From Haliea sp. (GTDB taxonomy: Bacteria; Pseudomonadota; Gammaproteobacteria; Pseudomonadales; Halieaceae), in assembly GCA_016704305.1 (NCBI GenBank), contig JADJAL010000006.1:1-64000 (forward strand): DNA of 64,000 nt, read 5' to 3'. This document shows, piece after piece, positions 46,432 to 55,569 of this stretch. The notes under the pieces are model-generated. The model did not search any database. It was not told where the DNA came from and saw only the letters and a list, made by a program, of their open reading frames with translations. Numbering within the stretch: the first letter of the stretch is position 1; every line of letters begins with the position of its first letter. A program made the translations under genes and the position numbers.

Positions 46432-47835
46432 CTACGTGGCGGCGACCCACGAGCCGTGGAATGTAAAGCCCGCATTCACGCCGATGCGCCCGAGATACAC
46501 AGGCCCGTTCGACGGTGCCTGTGCGTCGAACACTGCGATTAACGTCCCGAACTGCTTCGGGTTATGCACATAGGCGAGCAGGAATCCGTCGCTCAGTGCA
46601 GCCGCCGGGCTCCTCGGCACGAATACGGGTTCGCTGACGACGCAGCCCGCGCCAAAGTCATAAATATCACTTGTGCCATCGCGTGGCCGCAGCCAGCCGA
46701 TGGCGCGCTGCAGGCCCTGTTGGCCCTTTGGCGTCGCGGCCGTGAACACGAGGTCGTCTGCAAACGGGTCGCGCGGATCCACTGCCGGAAACTCTGTGTT
46801 GAAATCGACGCGCGGCTCAAGCGAGAGCAGCTTCCCGGCTTTGAGATCAATGCGCGCGCGATTGAGCTGCCCGTAGGGCGCAGCGAAAGTGGCGTGGCGA
46901 AAGTCGCGGGCCGCCGCGCCAAACATCGTTGGATTGACGGTGCGTGAAAAGTCGACCACCAACTCACCGCTCGCTTCCGAGGCGCGCGCGAAGTGAAACT
47001 GCGCCCAGCTTTGTGTTTCGAACATCGTCGCCTCGCCGCCATCGAGCGGCACCGCGACTACGAGCGTCGGGTAGCGTTCGTCCCATCGCATGCACTCGTC
47101 GATGGTGCGCAGGCCAAATGGCATGAGCAGCACGTTAGGTCGCGCGCGCATGCTGCAGAGGAAGAACACGGCATGCCTCTCGCTTAAGACGAAGTCGTGA
47201 TTGATGACGGCGTGTGGCACCGTGACAGAATGCGCAAGCGTAGACTTGCCGTGCTTGTCTATGGCGTACAGGCGAATCTTGTTGAAGCGCCCGTACACCA
47301 TGCCGAAGTTCCAAAGCGTGCCCGTGCGCGGGTCGAGCTTTGGATGCGCGCTGAACGGGTGCTCGATGCTCACCAGGCCGCCGAAATTCTGCACACCCCT
47401 GGTTTCGAGTGAGGCAGGGTCGATCTCGTAGGCTTCACCGCCTTCCCACAGCGCATAGAGCGCGCCGTTGTGATAAACGACATGCGTATTGCCCGCGTTG
47501 CTCGCACCCATCACACGACCGGGCAGCCGCGGCAGGCGAAAGCGCGGCCGGGTGCCAAACCCAACACCTGGCCAACGCTCGTTCCGCACGCGGTAGCGAT
47601 GTGTCGCCGACTGCACGAAGCGGCTTTCATAGCGCACAGTGCCGCCGGGCTGGAAGCGCAACGCGCGGATCATGCCGTCTCCGTCGAACAGGTGCCTGAC
47701 ATCGGGGGAATGCACCCCGCCGTTGCGATAGAGCGTGCCGACCAGCTCGCTCGGCACCTTGCCGCTGACAGTCTCGACAGGAACGTGCGCTTCCGCGCAC
47801 GGGTCAAAGACGTGAATCCAGGCAGGGTCACTCAT
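46432..47835 (-). CDS. Carotenoid oxygenase family protein
   Basis: 467 aa. LYRNGGVHSPDVRHLFDGDGM at the start is a family hallmark. Iron-binding histidines are seen in order in SAHPKLDPRTG, VINHDFVLSERH, AQFHFARASE and FHGSW at the C-terminus. It is the closest of the three window paralogues to the lignostilbene/apocarotenoid dioxygenase layout. It follows the large lipoprotein gene on the same strand by 38 bases. The substrate is unknown. Confidence 0.9.
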   Translation of the reverse strand: MSDPAWIHVFDPCAEAHVPVETVSGKVPSELVGTLYRNGGVHSPDVRHLFDGDGMIRALRFQPGGTVRYESRFVQSATHRYRVRNERWPGVGFGTRPRFRLPRLPGRVMGASNAGNTHVVYHNGALYALWEGGEAYEIDPASLETRGVQNFGGLVSIEHPFSAHPKLDPRTGTLWNFGMVYGRFNKIRLYAIDKHGKSTLAHSVTVPHAVINHDFVLSERHAVFFLCSMRARPNVLLMPFGLRTIDECMRWDERYPTLVVAVPLDGGEATMFETQSWAQFHFARASEASGELVVDFSRTVNPTMFGAAARDFRHATFAAPYGQLNRARIDLKAGKLLSLEPRVDFNTEFPAVDPRDPFADDLVFTAATPKGQQGLQRAIGWLRPRDGTSDIYDFGAGCVVSEPVFVPRSPAAALSDGFLLAYVHNPKQFGTLIAVFDAQAPSNGPVYLGRIGVNAGFTFHGSWVAAT

Positions 47836-47873
47836 CTGTTGTACTCACCAGGCAATGTCGCAATCTGTGCGCC

Positions 47874-50851
47874 TCATTTCTTGACTGTTGCGGCGAACGT
47901 GGATGCGCTGTCCGCCAACCCGAAGTTGGTCAGGTCGACCTCGACGTTTACCTTCCAGGTGATGACGTCGCGGTTGGACGCGTTCAAGTCCTGGGCGGTG
48001 TACGGCGCTTCCGAGCCCGGCACGATATTGCTGCACATCAGCGCGGGGCCCTGGCAATCGACCACCGTCTGCGTGCCGTTCCCGGTCGTCAGGTCGAAGT
48101 TGCCCCTGGTGTAGATGTGTGAGACGCCCAGGACGTTGACCACCTGCTGGTCGATCACGAACGTCAGCTGATTGCCCTCGACCGCCGCTTCGCCGGTGTA
48201 GGCATAGGCAGAGTCCGCGAAATTGTTTTCTCGTCCGACCAGCGTTCCGATGCCACTCATGTTGTGCGTGGCGCCCTCCAGTCCATCGACAGGAACGACC
48301 TCGACCTCGACCTTGAGATTGTGCCAGCGCTTGACGGCATACTGCTGGGCGTTGTCGCGGTAGAAGACGATGCTCGGCGTCGCGCTGACAAACTGGCTCC
48401 ACGGCGTGGCGAACGCATTCACCGTCACATCGGCGGCGCGATGCACGGGCGTGTCCAGCGTCTCGGCGTTGTAGTAGAACTTGTCGCAGACGCCGTTGGC
48501 GTAGCAGACATTGTCGCCCGCCTCGACCCAGTTCATCGTGAGCGCTTCGTCTTGTGCGCCAGCCGTGTTGAACGAGGCATCGAAGGTGATCGCCGCCGAG
48601 GACAGCCGGGTGCTGAGCACGCCACCTGCGAGGCTGTGACGCACCTTGCTGGGCAGGTTGATGATACTGACCGGATCAATGCCCACGTCTGCGGTCATCA
48701 GGTCGATGACCCGCTGCTGCGGGCGCCCGCTGCCATCGTCAACGTAGACGCTCCACTGCGCCCTCATCCCCTCGATGGCGTCCTCGAACTGCAACACCGA
48801 CAGGGTCAGGTAGTATCCCTCCGCCCCGTCTTCGAAGATCCGGATCGGAGCGAGGCTGTGGCCGGCGGGGAGATCGAGCGCGGCTTCCAATCCACTGGGA
48901 TCAGTGATCTCGAAGTTGTAGAAGGTCGACGGCGTTTCGTTGGCGACGCGGCTACCCACGTAGGCGTCACCCTGGCCCAGGAACATCTCCTCGACATCCC
49001 TGTGCATGATGCCTCGCTGGTGGCCGTTGTTCTTGAAGGCGATCAGGTTCGCACGCTCCTCGGGGGTGACGTCGAGGAACTCGGACTCCAGGTTCGCCAG
49101 CGGCGAGGCGACGTACTCCAGGGTGTTCACATAAAACGTCGCATCCTTCAGGCCTGGCTTCAGGTACTGCGCCCAGTGTGAGTTGTCGGTGATCATGGTT
49201 TGCGCGGTGTCGATGAAATAGCCTTCCCAGTTGTATGTCGTTGCGTTGTACACGATCTCGTCGTATACCCCGTTGGTCCAATGCATATAGTCGTTGGCGA
49301 TCGCCATCTCCGCGGTCCAGCGCATGACTGTGGACGTGTTGGGGTCAGGCTTGGGGAAGGACGCCTCGAATACCGTGACCTCGCTGCCGTCTTCCTTGCG
49401 CTCCCCGATGCTTGCCACCACGTTATTACCTTCGAACTTGTACGAGAGCGGATTGGCCCGCGACAGCAGCGTAACCGGGTCGAAGGACACTTTTTCCGAA
49501 AGCGCCTGGATGATCATATACCGGGGGCGCACGGGCGCATCGGGATCCGCACCCTTGGGTGGACTGACGAAGACGTCCCACTCTGCTCGCGCGCCGTCCA
49601 CGATGGAGCCGCCGCCCGCGTTGTAGAGCATGAGGAGGAGGCAGTGCACGCCCTCGGGATCGTCGGACTCCAGGAACTGGGTCGGCGCCAGCGCGAATCC
49701 CGGCGGGAGCTCGTTCGCCACGAAGGCGTCCATGGCCGCCTGGTCGCGGAACTCCCAGCGGAAGAAGACCGCGCCCGGCGACGGCGGCGTATCGCCATCA
49801 GCCTCGCTCTTGATGATGAGGTCTATCCACGCCTTGTTGCCGCTGCTGGAGACACCCTCCGCGTAGTCGTGCGCCTCCATGCCGACGAAGAGCTTCTTGG
49901 CGATGTTGCGCACAGTGACAGTATCCTCGACCGATGCGTCGATGGGGCTGGGGGCAGGGGTACCACGATCTGTTCGAGGTCCATTGCGACCGGTTCGGCC
50001 ATGCTCAGCGGTTCGTCCGTCGGGTCCTCGCCCAATACCGCGTGGCGGTTGAGGAAGTTGTAGTCCTCGATGAACTGGGAGGCGTTGGCAGTGTGGAAGG
50101 CCATGGCCCCGGCGATGTCACCGTCGGTCACGTCGAATGCGCCGCTCATGACGGCTGCGCTGCGCAGCGTCCCGTCGGGGCTCACGTCCTCGAACAACGC
50201 CCGCAGGCCGTAGACGAAGCTGATATGGGTTGTGCTGTCGAGCGCAGCGAGGAAGGGCATGATGTCGCTCTCGCCCGAGGGCGTCGCCCCGTCGGCGACA
50301 TCCACCACCGACTCCACGGCGGACTTCTCGCCGACGACCAACAGTCCACCCGGCAGAAGCGTGAGATAGTTGCCGTTGCCATCGACATACAGCGCTCTGG
50401 ATTGCGGCCCTGCAGTTCCAGCAGGCTCCGGCATGGCACCAATTATCACCTCTTCGACCGTGTCATTTCGCAATTTGGCCAACAGGAACACGCCATCGGC
50501 GGCATCGGTCGTCTGCGCGAGCAGCGCGCTCGACATCTCACCGGGCACGTCGACCGTCGCAGAGAGCGAACCGATGGCTGCGAACAGTTCAGCGAAAATC
50601 GGGTCGCCACCTTCGCCCTGCAGCAGGGCGGTGACTTCCGCCGACGATCCGCCCGAGAGCAGGGCGGCGAGGTCTACCGCGAAGATTCCGCGCGCGTCTG
50701 CCGGTAGCAAACCGACGAGTGCGGCCACCGCCTCGGCATGGGATGTCTCATCGCTCGCGTCGCTGGCGGTGCTGTCGCTGCTGTTGCTGCAACTGGCCAG
50801 CGCGAAGCAGGCCAGCACAATGGCCAACGCAAACCAAATGGATTTGGACAC
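47874..50851 (-). pseudogene. Large lipoprotein of unknown function, frameshifted
   Basis: The first frame (50851 down to about 49955) starts with MSKSIWFALAIVLACFALASC (lipobox LASC) and continues as an acidic domain resembling DUF3352 (LLPADARGIFAVDLAALL). The second frame (about 49950 to 47874) continues IDASVEDTVTVRNIAKKLFVG for 680 more residues. The break falls in a run of G tracts (GGGG-CT-GGGGGCAGGGG) at 49943-49960. Joined, the protein is about 990 aa. The second part repeats a segment (EWFRDQAAMDAF-type then EITDPSGLEAAL) twice, suggesting a duplicated domain of about 330 residues. An ATG at 51028 with good GGAG spacing is another start. Confidence 0.6.
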
Positions 50852-51155
50852 GGAATCAACCGCGCTGCGGCAAGTGATCAGCCAGTTGGGGCCTCCCTGG
50901 CTGGAGCTGTCCAGATAGCGCGCGGGCGGAGCTTGTCGACTGGTCCTCAGTGCATCGAGGGGCATGCCCTCGGCGCCGGTCTCCGGGCTTCTGATTCCGG
51001 CAAGGTTGGCAAAGAAATACTGGGGCATTGCGATCTCCAAGTGCATAAGTTGGCCACATCTGCGCAGGATAACGGGGATCATTTTGGTGGGTGTTGATCT
51101 GTATCACGCCTGAATCCAACTGGCGTGGGGAAAAGTGAAGGTTGCCGGAATTGGG

Positions 51156-51399
51156 ATCAAGGGGTCAGAGTTCTTGATTTTCACCAAAGACCACAGCCTC
51201 ACTGTCACGACCCCTTGCTTGCCGTTCAATCTCCTGTTGCACGTCACTTCACACTGCCATCGAATTGTTCAGGGTATTTTACTTCGACACGCTACGCACA
51301 GCCCTGCAGTTGCATCCTTGGCTGTCGCGCCATGCTTAGACACTCAATGCCGCATGGGTTGTGCCCTGTCGCGGAAATCAAGAACTCTGACCCCTTGAT
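51156..51399 (+). mobile_element. 244-bp MITE-like unit with RAYT-type palindromic ends (copy 1)
   Basis: The ends (51156-51180 and 51375-51399) are perfect 25-bp inverted repeats of the RAYT palindrome type. The interior aligns along its full length with the unit at 53448-53692. It carries no gene of its own. It lies between the start of the large lipoprotein gene and the secreted-protein gene at 51598. The rest of 50852-51597 shows only a possible N-terminal extension of the lipoprotein. Confidence 0.72.
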
Positions 51400-51597
51400 T
51401 CCGAGAATAAAGTTAGATTTAAGCAGTTAGTTGTAGTCAGCGGTCAATGTTCCTGACACCTTAGTGCTATCCTGTGTGTGCTAACTACTCGGTCAAGAGA
51501 GATTGAAGTGGGTGTCAGCGACACTGCCCGGTCGACAAACATGCATAGCGACAAAATTCTTATAAAGGGCGATGGAAAAAAGGGGCGTCGGGTGAGT

Positions 51598-53439
51598 ATG
51601 CAACATGATCCAAAATCTCGCGGACGAGAATATCCGATACGATTCAACGCCATTGGATTCCTGCTGTTTTTGCTCGTTGCACCAGTGCTTTTTTTGCCCG
51701 CAATCGCCGCCGCCAATTCTGAGCTACAAGATATTATTGACGCGAGTCCTGCCAATAGCTGGAAGCGGGTCAATCTCAATTACTTTAGTGATGTTTTCAC
51801 ACCGGAAAGACAGCGAGCCTCGGCAACGCTGGGCACTTATGGCTTATGGCCAGGATACATAATCACAGCATGGGGAGCTGCAGCCTGGGACAGTAATCGA
51901 GGTGATCTGATTGTTTTTGGTGGTGAGGGAAGTTCTGTTTGTTGCTGGGCAGGCAATGACGTCTATCGGTGGCGTTCGTCAACACTTATGTGGGAGCGGG
52001 GGTCTTTGCCAAGCGAACTGCGGCTCGATTCAGGGGGCAGGCCTTTTTCGCTGGATGGCCCGGAGTTCTCACCTACGGCTGGCGAATCGTATGACTCTAT
52101 CGCGTTTCTCCCAATGGTCGATCGAATGGTGGTATTTGGAATAGCTACAAATGGTCCGGAGTCGAGTAGCCGGGAGGGACCGTATTTCTGGAACCCATCC
52201 AAAGCGTATGCAAATTCAGTGGGGGGGCTCGAGGGAACCCAGGTAAGGCCCCATGAATTTCCAGATGTTGCTGGTGGGGGGATGTGGGAAAACCGCGATA
52301 ATCCGGCAGTGAATAGATTGCCGGGCATGGTATGGGGTAGTACGACGGACGTCAGCGTGATGAATGGCAAAGATGTCGTCTTTTATAGCGTTAACGCCGG
52401 CGGCTCAGATACACCGTATCCAGGCAGCCTGTTGACTTATACAGTCAACAGTCTTGATCGCACCCAGGATGAATGGAATTTGTTTGGGAGGTATAACGGT
52501 TATGGAGGAGCGGGAACCGGAGCATATGCTCCCGATCGGGAGATATACCTGGTAGCAAAGAGCAGAGCTCTGCTGTATTGGGACACCTCCACACCCGGAC
52601 CTGAAAATCCAAACATAAAAATAAATTACACGGTTATTGGCGGTGCCGAATTCACCGTCGATGACGGCGTTGGTGTCGCATACGATCAGGTTCGGAGGGA
52701 GTTTGTTTTTTGGAAAGGCGATGCCACGTTATGGCGCTTGACGCCTCCTGACGTCATGGGCCCCGATGGTTGGGTGATGGAGAAAATCATCCCTGGTGGA
52801 GACACTCCCATCGACGCCAATAGCACCGGTATATGGGGGAAGTTTTACTATATGCCGAATGAAGATGCTTTTATTGGCGTATCCAACGGACACACGGGTG
52901 ATATCTGGATATATAAGCCAAGGGAAAACGACAACCCAACGATGATGATAAGTACGAATAGGCTCCCCGCTGCGATTAGGGGCGAACCTTATGAATTTCA
53001 GCTGCATGCGTCGAACGGAATGGGAATGTATAACTGGAACATCATCGGGGGACGCCTGCCTGCGGGCATGGTGTTGAGCGATATGGGTTGGTTAAGCGGT
53101 ATACCAGCGGAACACGGGATGTTCAGTGTGCAGGTCGAGGTCAACGATGAGTTGAATGCCGTTCACCAGAGGGTGTTTGGACTCATGATAAATACGGTGC
53201 CGGATGCCGATGGCGATGGAATAGTCGATGCTATTGATAACTGCCCGCTAATTCCAAATCCAGATCAAATCAATTTTGATGGTGCGGATGATGGCGGCGA
53301 TGCATGCGATACCGATAATGACAATGATGACTTGTTTGACGCAGACGATAATTGTCCAAAGATATCCAATCCCAACCAGGAAAATACTAATGGCGGTAGC
53401 AGGGGTGACGCCTGCGTCAGCCTGCCGCCGGGTTGCTAA
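51598..53439 (+). CDS. Secreted Kelch-like protein with Ig-like and thrombospondin type-3 repeats
   Basis: 613 aa from the ATG at 51598 (51541 and 51478 are in-frame alternatives). A signal peptide (GFLLFLLVAPVLFLPAIAAA) is followed by a propeller-like region with Kelch-type turns (WDSNRGDLIVFGGEG, DVYRWRSSTLMWERG). About residues 460-550 form an Ig-like putative domain (LPAAIRGEPYEFQLHASNG). The C-terminus has calcium-binding thrombospondin type-3 repeats (DADGDGIVDAIDNCPLIPNPDQ, DDLFDADDNCPKISNPNQ). It is visibly AT-richer than its neighbours and lies between two 244/245-bp mobile units, so it was probably acquired. Confidence 0.72.
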   Translation: MQHDPKSRGREYPIRFNAIGFLLFLLVAPVLFLPAIAAANSELQDIIDASPANSWKRVNLNYFSDVFTPERQRASATLGTYGLWPGYIITAWGAAAWDSNRGDLIVFGGEGSSVCCWAGNDVYRWRSSTLMWERGSLPSELRLDSGGRPFSLDGPEFSPTAGESYDSIAFLPMVDRMVVFGIATNGPESSSREGPYFWNPSKAYANSVGGLEGTQVRPHEFPDVAGGGMWENRDNPAVNRLPGMVWGSTTDVSVMNGKDVVFYSVNAGGSDTPYPGSLLTYTVNSLDRTQDEWNLFGRYNGYGGAGTGAYAPDREIYLVAKSRALLYWDTSTPGPENPNIKINYTVIGGAEFTVDDGVGVAYDQVRREFVFWKGDATLWRLTPPDVMGPDGWVMEKIIPGGDTPIDANSTGIWGKFYYMPNEDAFIGVSNGHTGDIWIYKPRENDNPTMMISTNRLPAAIRGEPYEFQLHASNGMGMYNWNIIGGRLPAGMVLSDMGWLSGIPAEHGMFSVQVEVNDELNAVHQRVFGLMINTVPDADGDGIVDAIDNCPLIPNPDQINFDGADDGGDACDTDNDNDDLFDADDNCPKISNPNQENTNGGSRGDACVSLPPGC

Positions 53440-53447
53440 GCTTTCTA

Positions 53448-53692
53448 ATCAAGGGGTCAGAGTTCTTGATTTTCACTAGTGGCTACAGGTTCATTGCCAC
53501 TACGCGATTGCCTGCCGTTGAGTGTTCAGTTCTACGCTCGTTCAGTCTGCAATCGAAATCGTCATGGCCTCTGCATTCAGTACGCTGCGCACTACCCTGC
53601 ATACGTAGCCTTGGCTGCCTTGCCACACCTGGATTGTTGGCGCCACGTAGATTATGCCTGCTCCTGAAAATCAAGTACTCTGACCCCTTGAT
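53448..53692 (+). mobile_element. 245-bp MITE-like unit with RAYT-type palindromic ends (copy 2)
   Basis: The ends (53448-53472 and 53668-53692) are 25-bp inverted repeats with one mismatch. The interior is homologous to copy 1 with matching blocks such as TGCCGTT, ATCGAA, ACGCT.CGCAC, CCCTGCA and CCTTGGCTG in the same order and spacing. Same orientation as copy 1. It starts 9 bases after the stop codon of the secreted-protein gene and ends 17 before the GST start. Confidence 0.72.
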
Positions 53693-53709
53693 TCCTTGAT
53701 TCCCGAGCA

Positions 53710-54885
53710 ATGACGCAATTCATACTCTGGGGCCTGACAGCCTCGCCGTACCAACTGAAGATGCAGTCGTTGCTCGACTATGCCGGCCACAGTTGGGAAC
53801 GTTGGCCCGATCAGGCGGGTCGCTGGTCCGCGCTGACCATGGCGGTGCGCCTGCAGTCGGCGAAGCGCCGGGGTGCGGTGCGGCGGTTTCCGGCGATGTC
53901 AGCGCAGTTCGATGAATACCCGGCGGTGCCGTTCTATACGCAGGACGGCGATGTTTTCTACTATGACTCGTCCGCCCTCGCGCACCATCTGGATGATCGC
54001 CAACAACTGGATCACCCGCCGCTCGTGCCGCGCGATTCCCGGATGACATTCGTGTGCCAGTTGCTCGACGAGGCATTCGACGAATTTGGCCTGTACATGG
54101 TGCATCACATGCGTTGGGTGACCTCCGCGCGCACCACGCCCATGGGTGATATGACCGCGCGTGAACTGCGCGCGCTCCTGCCGCCGGGTTTTACGCCCCT
54201 ATTGGCAAGTCGCCTGTACCACCGGCAGGTGTCGCGTTGTCCCTACCTGTTCAGCGTGGCGCCGGAAGGTTTTGACGTCGGTATGAGCCCGCTCAGGACG
54301 CCGCCCGCGCGCGCCGGCTTTCCGCCGACGCACGCGCTGCTCGACGAGGCATGGCGGCGCTACGTTGCCGCGATGGAGTCACTGCTGGCGCAGCAGCCGT
54401 TCCTGCTCGGCGGACGCTTCACGCTGGCCGATGCGAGTGCGTATGGGCAGCTGGGCATGAACATGGTCGACCCCGAGGCCGCCGCACTGTTGCAAGAGCT
54501 CGCGCCACGCACCTGGCGCTGGCTGTGCGCTATTCGTGGCGGTGAGCATCGCTCAGCCAAGGGAGAGCTCGCGTTGACACCGGCGCTGCAGCCTCTTATG
54601 GCGGTGATCAGCGAGACCTTCATTCCCCTGATGAGGCAGAACGAGGCGGCTTACGAAGTGGCGCGTGCGCGCGGAGAGACACTGTTCAACGAGGCAGCGT
54701 TTGCGCGCGGCCGCGCATTGTACGATGGGCAGTTGTTGGGGTATCCCTTTAGGGCAGTGGTGAAGACATTCCAGGTTCGTGTCTGGCGCGAAGTGCAGGC
54801 GAGCTGGCGTGCCCTGCAAGCGGGCGATCGCGACATGTTGGAGCGCGACTTGTACCCGACGTTGCGCGAGCTAAACCAACCTTGA
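53710..54885 (+). CDS. Glutathione S-transferase family protein
   Basis: 391 aa, longer than a typical GST (about 220). FILWGLTASPYQLKMQSLLDYAG opens a thioredoxin-like domain, and YYDSSALAHHLD matches its C-terminal strand. LLAQQPFLLGGRFTLADASAYGQLGM is the N-capping motif of the helical domain. A further 120 residues at the C-terminus are helical and not typical. Several proteobacterial families of this length exist. No specific substrate is suggested. Confidence 0.8.
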   Translation: MTQFILWGLTASPYQLKMQSLLDYAGHSWERWPDQAGRWSALTMAVRLQSAKRRGAVRRFPAMSAQFDEYPAVPFYTQDGDVFYYDSSALAHHLDDRQQLDHPPLVPRDSRMTFVCQLLDEAFDEFGLYMVHHMRWVTSARTTPMGDMTARELRALLPPGFTPLLASRLYHRQVSRCPYLFSVAPEGFDVGMSPLRTPPARAGFPPTHALLDEAWRRYVAAMESLLAQQPFLLGGRFTLADASAYGQLGMNMVDPEAAALLQELAPRTWRWLCAIRGGEHRSAKGELALTPALQPLMAVISETFIPLMRQNEAAYEVARARGETLFNEAAFARGRALYDGQLLGYPFRAVVKTFQVRVWREVQASWRALQAGDRDMLERDLYPTLRELNQP

Positions 54886-54970
54886 CCTGGCTGCTGCAGA
54901 GCGACTGTGTCGAGCCGTTACGCCCGCGGTGAGAATCCGCTCGCAACCCCCGAGTACCTTGCAACAGTCG

Positions 54971-55435
54971 TCAGTTGCGCACCACGCGAGTGGTGATACC
55001 GTCTGAAGTCACCCTGACAGAATCACCGACGCGGAACTCATTGGACGAACCGGCCTGCACCACCGACATCAATTGGTTGCTTTCCAGTCGCACGGTGATC
55101 TCAACACCGGGGGTGGTGGATCGGGTCACGGCATTTGCCGCCGCGCCACCGGCCACGGCACCGGCCACTGCACCCGCGGTATTGGCGCGGTTGCTGCTGC
55201 CCAGCGCGCTGCCAGCGATGCCGCCGAGCGCGGCGCCAGTGGCGGTTCCGACGCGACTCGGGGCATTTTGTATGCTGACATCACGCACGGCGTACACCAT
55301 GCCTAGTTGGACTGACTGCGCACGTCCGGCCTCGCTGCCCGAGAAAGTGCTGGCGTTGTTGGTCGTTTCACACGCAGTCATCAGAGTTGCAGCACCCAGA
55401 AGGGTTGCAGCGACAATGGATCGGGTAATGTTCAT
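54971..55435 (-). CDS. Glycine-zipper lipoprotein (SlyB/Pcp-like)
   Basis: 154 aa from the ATG at 55435 (GGAGAG upstream). The signal ends in lipobox MTAC. Residues about 65-105 are a glycine-zipper stretch (TATGAALGGIAGSALGSS and AGAVAGAVAGGAAA), as in SlyB/Pcp outer-membrane lipoproteins. The C-terminal part is a small beta domain (EFRVGDSVRVTSDGITTRVV). Such proteins support outer-membrane stability under stress. Confidence 0.86.
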   Translation of the reverse strand: MNITRSIVAATLLGAATLMTACETTNNASTFSGSEAGRAQSVQLGMVYAVRDVSIQNAPSRVGTATGAALGGIAGSALGSSNRANTAGAVAGAVAGGAAANAVTRSTTPGVEITVRLESNQLMSVVQAGSSNEFRVGDSVRVTSDGITTRVVRN

Positions 55436-55569
55436 GAGCAAGCTCTCCGGCAAGGTAAAAGGGTCATCCGATACAGGAAATTCAAGCGGCGCGATGGGGT
55501 GAAAAATATAGCGTCATTGACGTGTGAAGTCTATTGCGCACCCGCTACAGGCGAGCGCGATCTCCAGAC

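Noticed and set aside
51135..51398. Open frames of 87-88 codons across both 244/245-bp units (also 53433-53699)
   Set aside because: They begin and end within the palindromes, differ in most residues, and have no ribosome site; the DNA similarity is enough to explain both being open.
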